From: Sphingomonas morindae
GTDB taxonomy: Bacteria; Pseudomonadota; Alphaproteobacteria; Sphingomonadales; Sphingomonadaceae
Assembly (NCBI RefSeq): GCF_023822065.1
Contig: NZ_CP084930.1
Coordinates: 3,424,001 to 3,488,000 of the forward strand
Direction: 5' to 3'
Length of the DNA: 64,000 bases
Made by a program: the position numbers and the translations under genes. Below, piece by piece: positions 43,274-51,771 of the stretch. The notes beneath the pieces are model-generated. The model worked only from the letters and a program-made list of their open reading frames with translations, was not told the DNA's origin and did not search any database. Position 1 is the first letter of the stretch. Every line of letters starts with the position of its first letter.

Positions 43274-44421
43274 GGCGCATTTCTCTACGATTACACGGCG
43301 CTTACGTGGAGGCCTATCTATACTTCGATTTCGCGTGGCTGATATCAAAAGACGGACTCATCCACGCATTCGACATCGATGAATATTGTAGTAAACGCCT
43401 CAATGGTAGCGGAAGCGCCGCTAGCAAGCTTTTTGCGAACAATCAGCGCCTTACGTTAGGAAAACCAGACCCTGAGGTTGATCGTTTACTAGAAACACAG
43501 ACTTCAATTGATATTAGTGAAACCGATCTCGAGCGTTTTTCTTACACATTTAAAAGTCTAGTCGACTTTAAGTCTGTCTTAGACTTGCGCTTCTACTACG
43601 GTCGCGCGTTCTATAGTACTGAGAAGAGCATTCAACAATTCACCGCGCAAGGCCGCGATGATCTGGAGTCCAACGGCATCGGCCGCACGGTCAAGCAACC
43701 CTTGCACGAACGTCACGTCTCGGATTCCGCATGCCGCCAATTTCAATGTCGGTATGGCGCCGTCAGCGCCGCCTGCGGACGAGAAGGCGGTCTAATTGGC
43801 TTAGGAGCGAGCAGTGACGAAAGCAACTGGGAGATCGATTTCCGAAAGTTTGCACCTCAGTCTTACGGCATCGAATTAAATCCCGACGCGATCTCAAACC
43901 TTCGTACGCCGACCCAGGTCGAGTTTTACCATGCCCAGTCACGCGCGACGGCTGGCGTCAGCGACAGGTTGCAAAGCGAGGAGGGCCGCCCGGACAAGCT
44001 GGAACTCACAACCGTGGATGGGCCCAGCTACGAACAGCAGACGAAGCTGATAGCAGATCTGGTCAAGCAGGTCGATCAGGCGCCGAAGCGCTTTTTTCTG
44101 TTTAAAAGCACATTGTGGATTGAGTTTGAGAACGGCACGATGCGTCGGGTGCTCGCGACGGAAGCAGATAAACTCAGCAATAATCCCACGATCACGCCAA
44201 GCTTCGCAGCGCCTAGTCGCGTGCTCGCGACAAGCCTTACCAGCATCGGCGTGATCGCCGAGGGTGACGATCAGGTATTTTTACGGCAGAAGAACCGGTG
44301 GCACGTGCTCGTTGACGACCAAGTGCATTCGGTGAGAGGCTATATGAACTCGCGTCGCTATCGACACGTAGTGACCGCCGTGCGCCGTGATCAAGTCGAG
44401 CTGATCTCACTGTTGAACTGA
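43270..44421 (+). CDS. Unknown protein coupled to the preceding gene
   Basis: This is a 383-residue protein with no recognised domain. The first third is unusually AT-rich for the window (ISLRLHGAYVEAYLYFDFAWLISKDGLIHAFDIDEYCSKRL), a sign of transfer. A middle part has clustered cysteines (DSACRQFQCRYGAVSAACGR). The C-terminal half reads RFFLFKSTLWIEFENGTMRRV and GDDQVFLRQKNRWHVLVDDQVHSVRGY. It overlaps the preceding gene by ATGA. It stands 448 bases before the DISARM-like operon in the same direction and may or may not belong to it. Function unknown. Confidence 0.6.
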   Translation: MRRISLRLHGAYVEAYLYFDFAWLISKDGLIHAFDIDEYCSKRLNGSGSAASKLFANNQRLTLGKPDPEVDRLLETQTSIDISETDLERFSYTFKSLVDFKSVLDLRFYYGRAFYSTEKSIQQFTAQGRDDLESNGIGRTVKQPLHERHVSDSACRQFQCRYGAVSAACGREGGLIGLGASSDESNWEIDFRKFAPQSYGIELNPDAISNLRTPTQVEFYHAQSRATAGVSDRLQSEEGRPDKLELTTVDGPSYEQQTKLIADLVKQVDQAPKRFFLFKSTLWIEFENGTMRRVLATEADKLSNNPTITPSFAAPSRVLATSLTSIGVIAEGDDQVFLRQKNRWHVLVDDQVHSVRGYMNSRRYRHVVTAVRRDQVELISLLN

Positions 44422-44869
44422 GAGGTCGCGCGTTGCGCCTGCTTGCTGTTCACGCGCGACATACGCATCGCCGCCGAATTGCAGGCGACCACGGGGTTTC
44501 ACTCAGCCGTCGCAAACGACTGCCTTTGAGGATGAGTGACAAACGCCCGCAGTGCCCCACAATCGGTCACTCACGGGCGGCTAGGCGCTTGCTGAAGCCG
44601 GACGCTTACTCATCTTGATATCTGCGCCTTATATGATGTAATATTGGAAGGCGACTATTTAGCGCCGAAAGGCGACGCGATGGCAGCCAATCGCCACGCC
44701 TCGCTTGAGGTTCGCCCCTTCCTCGCCGACGCTGCTGCGCTGGCATCGCGAGCACCGAAACTTGGAGGGTTGATGCCCGGGATAGCGACTGATTAAATCA
44801 TCCAACTTGACCGAACATCGTATCGCGCCCTCCTCTAAGCGCGGCAATATACCACAGGGAGTTTGTTGG
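44422..44869. other. Leader region of the DISARM-like operon
   Basis: These 448 bases contain an AT-rich stretch with a candidate promoter (44615-44644). An in-frame extension of the next gene reaches TTG 44807. No tRNA, repeat or convincing small gene was found; an antisense frame at 44659-45033 looks spurious. Confidence 0.4.
44615..44644 (+). promoter_or_regulatory. Candidate sigma-70 promoter of the DISARM-like operon
   Basis: TTGATA (44615-44620) and TAATAT (44639-44644) are separated by 18 bases in the most AT-rich part of this leader, about 225 bases before the chosen start of the first gene. It is supported by pattern only. Confidence 0.35.
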
Positions 44870-47569
44870 TTGCCGAGGCGTGGGGGGAAGGATTGGGGCC
44901 AGCGCGACAGGAGCAGCCTGATCGCGGATGCGGGCCGCGCGAAAGGGGAGCGCATTCGTTCGCTTCTGGAGACCCGGGCCAACGCTAACCGGCCGCTCGG
45001 GCTTGTCTCGCGACCGGGCGTCGGCACGGCCACCGTTACGCGCTACACGACGACGGCTAATCCGGCCGGCTGGGCGCCGCTCTCCGCTGGCGGCGTCGCC
45101 GTCGACACGGTCATTGACGCGATCGGCGACGGTCGCGACCGCGTGCTACTCGGGTGGCCCGAGCGGCCGGGCAACGGCTTTACACTGGCCGCGCTCGCCA
45201 TGCGCGAGGCCCGTGCCGGCGGTCGCCTGGCTTCCGCCACGATCGGCGTCTGGCCATGGCGCGGCGGACTGGCGCGCGCGGCGCGTTCAGCGCTGGTCCA
45301 TCCGGAGGATGTCGCGCAGGCGGCCAGGTTGGCGCTGAACGAGGTCGAGGGCGGCGCGGCCTGGTCGAAGGACGGCCTCGGTCATCGGTCGCTGGGGATG
45401 GTCGAGCTGAGATTGAAGGACCTGGTCCTGAAGAACGCTCCGGCGCGCGTGGCCAGGGGCCGCCAGCGGCTCGAGATCCTAGTCCGCAGCCCTAGCCTTC
45501 TCGAGACCACCGCGGTGTTCGCGCCCGACTCGGGTCGATACGCCGCCGATGCCGAGCAGGTTCTGAAGCGCGTCCGGAACCATACCTTCCTGGGTGAGGC
45601 CGGGGCAGGCATGCCGAGACAGCGTGCCGATGTCGGCTCCCCGGACACGAGCCCGTTCGCGCTGTTCGGCCTTCCCGCCGAGCGGAGCTCCCCCCGGCTT
45701 AGTCGCCTCATGGCGACCGACCGCTTCGCCGCCCGCGGCCTGGACGCTGTCGTCGTCGACCTGACTGGCCAGTCCCGCGCAGAGCTGGGCGACCATTGGG
45801 AGCAGGGCCTGACGGTGCTGCTGGAGGCGCTTGATGCCGCCCCCGGGCGTCGACCGCCTGTCGTCGCTGTCTGCGAGGACCCATTCGCCCTGAGGGGGGC
45901 GACGCGCGCGCTTCGCTCGCATGCAGTGCGCCTCAGGCCCCGGCGGCAGGCGCCCGTGGAGGTTGGCGTCTATCTCTCGCAACCGGGGTTCCTCGCCGCC
46001 GCGTCGACCTTGCCCGAGCGCTTGCCTGACGTCTCGTTCACCGCCGATATCAAGGACGCGGAGCTCGTCTCGATCCGCGAAAAGCTCGTGACGCTCGGCC
46101 GGCGGCTGCGCGAAGGCGGCGATGGCATCGGTGCGCGCGGCGTGTCGCGCGCCCTCGGGTTCCTTCGCCGCGTCGCCAGCCTGCCGTTGGGTATCGAGGA
46201 GGCGCGTGTGACCGCCGACACCCTCTTCGACGCCGACGATGAAGTTGACAGCGCAATCAGGGCCATGCTTAGACCCAAGATGGCGCTCGGACAGCTCGCC
46301 GAGATCGCGGCCACCTCCCCCGACGGCGCGTTAGCCAAGGATGCGATCGCGTCGATCGAGGCGAGGACTGAGAAGTGGTTGGCGGAGACGCCCGTCTCCT
46401 CCAAACTCGCTGACATGCTGGCGCGCGACGGCTGGAACGCTGCGACAACGTTGGTTGCGGTGCCGGAGCGGCGGATCGCCGAGGTGCTGATGGCCTCCGA
46501 CTGCGGCGTCTCCTGGCGCTGCGGCATCGTCGACCATGCGGAACTCGGCGCGGCGCTCGCCAAGGGCGGCCTCGACCGCGTCATCGTCACCGGACCCAGC
46601 GCCACCGCTGTCCGCGCCCTTCTCACCAGCCCCTCGACCCCCGCGGAGGTCGTGCTGCTCGGCGACGCCTCGGGGTCTGCCCTGCTAGCTGGCGAGCTAG
46701 GGCCGCTCGCGCGTTTGCCCGGGTTCGCTCCGATCGCGGCGCGTGCTGCTGCCATGCAGCAGGCGCTTAAACGCGGTGGCCTCGACGAGCGGCTGGATGC
46801 CGGGGAGAGCGAGTTCAGGATCCTCCCCATCGCTGAATCGCGGGATATCGATCTGACGCGCGAAGGTGGCGCCTACATCGGCGAACGGGTCGTGATCTCG
46901 ACCGGCAGCCATCGCATCGCCTACCGCCCATCGAGCGACGTGCTCGTCTTCACCGCAGGCGAGGCCCGACCCTTCGAGAAGGTCGACGCTCGCGAAGTGG
47001 AGGTCGGGGACCAGATCCTGGTCCTGAACGAAGACGCTCGCGAACGCATCCGGCAAGCGCTCGCGACGTCCCGGACGAGCCTTGACCAGCTAAAGATGTA
47101 TCACGACCGTATCGAGCAGATCAGAGCGACCGTGCCGGGCGGCACCGACGTCGGCAAGGCTCGCGAGGTGCTCCGCCGCATGCGCGAAACCGATCCCTCC
47201 CTTCCGAACAGCGAACTCGGCAACATCCAGCGCTGGCTTACCGCCGATCGGGCGGCGCCAGCCGAGGATGGCGCCCGCCAGCCCCGCGCCGCCCGGGACT
47301 GGTCCCGGTTCAAGCTCTTCATGCAGGCGAACGGCGTCTCCGAAATGTTGGCCAAAACGTTCTGGCGGTTCGCGATCGTGCCCACACGATCCTATCGCGT
47401 CCAGGAGGGCTTCCAGTTCAACCAGCGTGTGGTCCAATTCGTGCTGGATCCGGAAAGCTTCACCCGGGGCCGGACCGACGGGGAGCTTCGCGGCCTGTGG
47501 CTGTCGCTGCTGGACGCCGTGGACGACGTGGAGCGCGTCGAGCGCGACAAGGGGGTGAATCGTGACTGA
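44870..47569 (+). CDS. Large protein at the DrmE position of a DISARM-like operon
   Basis: This is a protein of about 899 residues. It has no motif that I can name with certainty, but its size and place directly before drmA match DrmE of class 2 DISARM. The N-terminal third holds a strand-loop RVLLGWPERPGNGFTLAALAM that sits where a P-loop could be but lacks GK[ST]. The C-terminus has VEVGDQILVLNEDARERIRQAL, a short coiled coil and a helical end (DWSRFKLFMQANGVSEMLAKTFWRFAIVPTRSYRV). TTG 44870 was chosen because AGGGAG is eight bases upstream; TTG 44807 would add 21 residues. The stop overlaps drmA by eight bases. The DrmE assignment is inference. Confidence 0.65.
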   Translation: MPRRGGKDWGQRDRSSLIADAGRAKGERIRSLLETRANANRPLGLVSRPGVGTATVTRYTTTANPAGWAPLSAGGVAVDTVIDAIGDGRDRVLLGWPERPGNGFTLAALAMREARAGGRLASATIGVWPWRGGLARAARSALVHPEDVAQAARLALNEVEGGAAWSKDGLGHRSLGMVELRLKDLVLKNAPARVARGRQRLEILVRSPSLLETTAVFAPDSGRYAADAEQVLKRVRNHTFLGEAGAGMPRQRADVGSPDTSPFALFGLPAERSSPRLSRLMATDRFAARGLDAVVVDLTGQSRAELGDHWEQGLTVLLEALDAAPGRRPPVVAVCEDPFALRGATRALRSHAVRLRPRRQAPVEVGVYLSQPGFLAAASTLPERLPDVSFTADIKDAELVSIREKLVTLGRRLREGGDGIGARGVSRALGFLRRVASLPLGIEEARVTADTLFDADDEVDSAIRAMLRPKMALGQLAEIAATSPDGALAKDAIASIEARTEKWLAETPVSSKLADMLARDGWNAATTLVAVPERRIAEVLMASDCGVSWRCGIVDHAELGAALAKGGLDRVIVTGPSATAVRALLTSPSTPAEVVLLGDASGSALLAGELGPLARLPGFAPIAARAAAMQQALKRGGLDERLDAGESEFRILPIAESRDIDLTREGGAYIGERVVISTGSHRIAYRPSSDVLVFTAGEARPFEKVDAREVEVGDQILVLNEDARERIRQALATSRTSLDQLKMYHDRIEQIRATVPGGTDVGKAREVLRRMRETDPSLPNSELGNIQRWLTADRAAPAEDGARQPRAARDWSRFKLFMQANGVSEMLAKTFWRFAIVPTRSYRVQEGFQFNQRVVQFVLDPESFTRGRTDGELRGLWLSLLDAVDDVERVERDKGVNRD

Positions 47570-50500
47570 GCCAGCTGCGCTGATCGGGATGGACGCGGAC
47601 GAGCGCCAGCTCCTGAAGGAGGCGGTTTGCGATGCCATCCTCGAACGCACCCGCAGGACGATATCCGGTGACGGCGAGATCGGGAGGACGATCCTTGGCG
47701 ACAAGCCGTCGAGGGTGCTCGGAAGTGGCTTCATTCTGCCTCGCGTCGACGAGGACGGAGACGACGAGTCGAGCGACATCCGCCTAGCGAGCCATGGGTT
47801 GGACCTGCGCCTCCGGGACGCGGAGGGCGTCCTGCGGGTGATCCCTTCGTTGGCCGTCTACATGAGAATACTGCCGAGCGCAGAGGACCTGTTCGCCCGG
47901 GGGGGTAGGCTGATCCCCCGCGCCGAGCTGTCCACCGCCGCCTCGCAGCAGGCCAGGGCCGAGATCGCGCGTCGCCTCGATCAGCAGGCAGCCGGCGCAA
48001 GCGCGCGCGAGCGGCGCGAGATGCGCACCGCGATCGTGGAGCAGGTCTATCGTGAGATGGGCGTGGTCGTCCCGGAAGGGGCCATCGTCCCTCAGGGGAC
48101 CGAAACCGATCTGCCCGAGGGGTCCGACCGGCCTGCGAGCGAGGGATTTCTCAGGCTCCGCATACCCAACGCGATCGCGCGGCAATACTCCGTCCCGCTC
48201 AAATGGCGTCGAGTGGACGTGCCTGCGCCAGTGCTAGAGCTCCTCCTGCCCGCCGGGGCGGACGGCTGGTCGGCCCCGCTCGCCGACTACAATCAACACC
48301 TGCAGGTCGCAATCCAGGATGCTTGCTTGGCTTTCCTCGCCACCGAGGAGGGTCGGAATTGGGCTTGGCGGCGGCGACGGCCGGAGTCGGAGGACTTCTG
48401 GTCGCGCGAAGCGTGGGAGCGTTTTCTCGTGCGGGCGCGGGGTGACGCGTCGGTGCCGGCGGACGTCGTGCCGCAGATCAGCATGCAGCTCCTCGTCCAA
48501 GCGTTGCCCGATCCAACGGCCGAGGGCTGCCAGTCGGTCCGAGCGGCCTTGGAGAACTTGCGCGAAAGTGACGCCGACATGGAGTGCGGCCTGTTCAACG
48601 TCTCGCTCCGCCTGGAGCTGCCGGAGGCGGCGCTCGCCCCCATGCGCCTCGAGCGCGTCCGGCGCAGCTACCATCTTGCCGGGTTCATGACGATGCCGGG
48701 GATCGGCGTGAACGGAGGGGTGGACGATCTGGGCGTCGAGGACGGTGTCCGCCGATTGAGGACCACCTGGATGCCGCGGTACGTACTGCCGCGCCTGAGG
48801 GCCCGTTCGGTGGCTGCGGTGCCTACCGCCTACGCTCGGCTGTCCGACCCGAATGAGGAAGTGGCCCCGCTCTCCGCGCTTGTTGCGGCTATGGACGCTT
48901 GGCGTGCCGAGATCGCCTTGTCGACCGACCTGGTCCTGCACCCTGACGAGGGCGACGTCCTCGACGAGCAGCGTCAGCGCGAGCAGTTCCAAGCCGATCT
49001 AGGCGCCTGGGAATACGAGGCGCGGCGCGTCGAGCTCGGCATCGACCTGCTGTCGCGCTCGCGCGACGCTTGGCGGCAGGACCCGGCGTCGGAGGCCGCC
49101 ATCCCCTACCGCGCATGGCTCCTCCTCAACTTAGCGTTTCATCGCGCGAACCCGCAGCGGGACGGCGAAGCCCCGGGCTGGAGACTGTTCCAGCTGGCGT
49201 TCATCCTAGCGCACGTGCCAACCCTGGCGGCGCGCGTGCCGTCGTTCGAAGCGGACTTCCGGGCTGACTTTGACGAGGACGCAGCCAGCCTCCTCTACAT
49301 GTCGACTGGCGGCGGCAAAACCGAGGCGTTCTTCGGCACTGTGGTGTTCGGCCTTTTTCTAGACCGTCTGAGGGGCAAGCGCCGCGGCGTCACGGCGATG
49401 ATGCATTATCCGCTGCGGCTCCTGACTGTGCAGCAGGCGCAGCGTCTCGCCAGATTGCTGGCGCACGCGGAAATGGTCCGGCGCTCCGAGCGGGTCCGGG
49501 GGGCGCCGTTCGAGATCGGCTTCTGGGTGGGCGGCGGCAACACACCCAACCGAACGGAAACACGCCCAGGCCGGCTGCATGACGACCTTCTGCCGATCCC
49601 CGCCTGGAATGACCAGCGCGCCGGGGACGAACAGGCGCTCCTGGACGGTACGGCGGGAGGGGAGCGCGGCTACGCGGCCGCGCGCGCCGCCTGGAACAAG
49701 CTGCCGACTTGCCCATTCTGCCGATCGGAGACCGAGACCGCGCTGCGGCTCTTCCCGGAGGAGCGCAACCGGCTCGGCATTGTCTGCCTTAACCGTCGGT
49801 GCGATTGGAACGAGGAGCACCGCGGGGCGGGCAGGCCCGTGCCCCTCCCCTTTCTCCTGGCCGACTCAGACATTTACCGGCGCGCCCCTTCGGTTCTGCT
49901 TGGGACGATCGACAAGCTGGCGCTAATCGGCCAGAGCACCCGTACGATCGACGACATAGCCGGCATGCTGGGCCTCGCGCGCACTCTCGAGGGCGGCGCG
50001 GACGGCATGCTGAACCAGCCGAGCGGGCAGGACTTGGCAGCGGCGGGAGGCGGCGGCCTCGAACGCGTCGCGCCCGCCTTCGACGGCGGCATCGAGCTGT
50101 TCCATGACCCCTTCCCGTGCCTGATTGTCCAGGACGAGATGCACCTGCTCGAGGAAAGCCTGGGAACCTTCGGCGGCATATTCGAGACCGGCCTGTTCGC
50201 CTGGCTGCGACGGCTGGCGCCGTTGCTTGGGAGCCGCGCGGCGCGCGTCCCTGGCGCGCCCGACCGTCCGCGGCTGCCGCACGTCGTGGGCGCGACCGCG
50301 ACGGTGTCCGACGCCGCCAAGCACGCCCGCGCGCTCTACCAGCTCGGGGTCCGGCAGTTTCCGCACCCGGGGCCCGCCCTGCACTCGACATTCTACAGCG
50401 ACATGGCGAGCTTCAACCCCGCCGGCCCCGCCGCCGACCGGGCGGCCGTGCTCGACGATGGAGGCGCTTCGCCACGGGCGCGCGAGGCCGCGGCGCCCTG

Positions 50501-51770
50501 GGGTCGGCTGCACGCGAGCATCATGACCAACGGCCGCCTCCACACGGTCACCACGATCGCGGTGCTCGCGGCCCACGCCGCGACCATCACCCGGTGGGAG
50601 AGGGATCTGGCGTCAGCTGATCAGGCCCGTCGCGATCGGGCGGCGACTGAGATGGAGGAGTGCGTCTCCGATGCGCCGTTCTCGGCAGGGAGGAGGGCCG
50701 CGGTCGCTGCGGTCCGGGAAGGGGCGCGTCACGACCGTCTCGCCGCGCTGGTCGATCTCCATCGCATCGAGCTCACCTACGTCACCAACAAGAAGGGCGG
50801 CGACCAGATCCTCTCCGCGTTGGGACCCGAGGCCTTGGAGGCGCACGCCGCGATGGGTGAGCCGTATCGATTGTCTGCCTTCATGACCGAGCTGATTTCA
50901 GGCGGCGTCGACATCGCCGGCATACAGCGGGTGATCCGCGCCGCCGAGACGCCATTCGATCCGCTCGCTGACGATATCGCGCATGCGCTGCGCGTGATTG
51001 TCGCCACCAGCGCCATATCCCACGGCGTCGACGTTGAAGCGTTCAACGCCATGGCGTTCGCCGGCATGCCGGCCGATGTCGCCGAATACATCCAGGCGTC
51101 CTCGCGCGTCGGCCGCACGCATGTCGGCTTCTCGCTCCTCGTACCGACTCCGCAGACGCGCCGGGACCGGTTCGTCGTCGAAGTGCACGAGTCCTTCCAC
51201 CGGCTGCTCGAGCGCATGATCGTGCCGCCCGCCATCGAGCGCTGGGCGGATCGCGCCGTCGCCCGCACCGTGCCTTCGCTCGTCCAGACCTGGCTGGCGG
51301 GTGTCCACTTCCAGCGCCGAGTCGTCGAGGCCTCCGAAGGGAGCAAGGCCGGCGTCCCTTTGCCCGCCACCGTGGAGCAGCTCGCGCGCATCCTCTCGAG
51401 TGCCGCCGCGCTCGACGACTGCGCGGCGTTCGTGCGGGAGGCGATAGGCATCCACGGCGTGGAGGGCCGGCCCGCCAATCCGAGCTACTACGCTGATCTG
51501 GTCCGAGAAGAGCTGCGCAGAATCGAGGTAGTCGCCGGATCGGACAACTTCACGGGGCGACTGGCCGACTTTTGGAGCAATCCGTTGAGCGGGTTGCAGC
51601 GTCCGATGATGAGCCTCCGCGACGTCGACGCCGCCGGGATCATCCGGGCGTCACGGGTCGACATCCAGAACCGGCCTTTGGATGGCGAGGCGCTCGACCT
51701 CGCAATGGCGTTTCTACGCAATCGGGGCGGCCGCCGCGCCGCCGCCAGCGAACTCGACCGTGAGGCGTGA
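47562..51770 (+). CDS. drmA: DrmA-type DISARM helicase
   Basis: This is a 1402-residue superfamily 2 helicase-like protein. Walker A is MSTGGGKTEAFFG (Lys586) and Walker B is QDEMHLLEES (Asp858). Between them lie a cysteine cluster (CPFCRSETE..CLNRRC, from residue 717) and IDKLALIGQ. The C-terminal helicase half has ATSAISHGVDVEAFNAMAFAGMP and QASSRVGRTHVGF (Arg1182/1185). A long N-terminal ~550-residue region precedes the ATPase. This layout is characteristic of DrmA, which with DrmB binds and translocates on DNA to block incoming phage DNA. The start is a GTG inside the preceding gene; drmB starts one base after its stop. Confidence 0.85.
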   Translation: MTEPAALIGMDADERQLLKEAVCDAILERTRRTISGDGEIGRTILGDKPSRVLGSGFILPRVDEDGDDESSDIRLASHGLDLRLRDAEGVLRVIPSLAVYMRILPSAEDLFARGGRLIPRAELSTAASQQARAEIARRLDQQAAGASARERREMRTAIVEQVYREMGVVVPEGAIVPQGTETDLPEGSDRPASEGFLRLRIPNAIARQYSVPLKWRRVDVPAPVLELLLPAGADGWSAPLADYNQHLQVAIQDACLAFLATEEGRNWAWRRRRPESEDFWSREAWERFLVRARGDASVPADVVPQISMQLLVQALPDPTAEGCQSVRAALENLRESDADMECGLFNVSLRLELPEAALAPMRLERVRRSYHLAGFMTMPGIGVNGGVDDLGVEDGVRRLRTTWMPRYVLPRLRARSVAAVPTAYARLSDPNEEVAPLSALVAAMDAWRAEIALSTDLVLHPDEGDVLDEQRQREQFQADLGAWEYEARRVELGIDLLSRSRDAWRQDPASEAAIPYRAWLLLNLAFHRANPQRDGEAPGWRLFQLAFILAHVPTLAARVPSFEADFRADFDEDAASLLYMSTGGGKTEAFFGTVVFGLFLDRLRGKRRGVTAMMHYPLRLLTVQQAQRLARLLAHAEMVRRSERVRGAPFEIGFWVGGGNTPNRTETRPGRLHDDLLPIPAWNDQRAGDEQALLDGTAGGERGYAAARAAWNKLPTCPFCRSETETALRLFPEERNRLGIVCLNRRCDWNEEHRGAGRPVPLPFLLADSDIYRRAPSVLLGTIDKLALIGQSTRTIDDIAGMLGLARTLEGGADGMLNQPSGQDLAAAGGGGLERVAPAFDGGIELFHDPFPCLIVQDEMHLLEESLGTFGGIFETGLFAWLRRLAPLLGSRAARVPGAPDRPRLPHVVGATATVSDAAKHARALYQLGVRQFPHPGPALHSTFYSDMASFNPAGPAADRAAVLDDGGASPRAREAAAPWGRLHASIMTNGRLHTVTTIAVLAAHAATITRWERDLASADQARRDRAATEMEECVSDAPFSAGRRAAVAAVREGARHDRLAALVDLHRIELTYVTNKKGGDQILSALGPEALEAHAAMGEPYRLSAFMTELISGGVDIAGIQRVIRAAETPFDPLADDIAHALRVIVATSAISHGVDVEAFNAMAFAGMPADVAEYIQASSRVGRTHVGFSLLVPTPQTRRDRFVVEVHESFHRLLERMIVPPAIERWADRAVARTVPSLVQTWLAGVHFQRRVVEASEGSKAGVPLPATVEQLARILSSAAALDDCAAFVREAIGIHGVEGRPANPSYYADLVREELRRIEVVAGSDNFTGRLADFWSNPLSGLQRPMMSLRDVDAAGIIRASRVDIQNRPLDGEALDLAMAFLRNRGGRRAAASELDREA

Positions 51771-51771
51771 G

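Noticed and set aside
44659..45033. 124-codon antisense frame at the head of the DISARM-like operon
   Set aside because: It overlaps the 900-aa gene antisense and has no supporting features.
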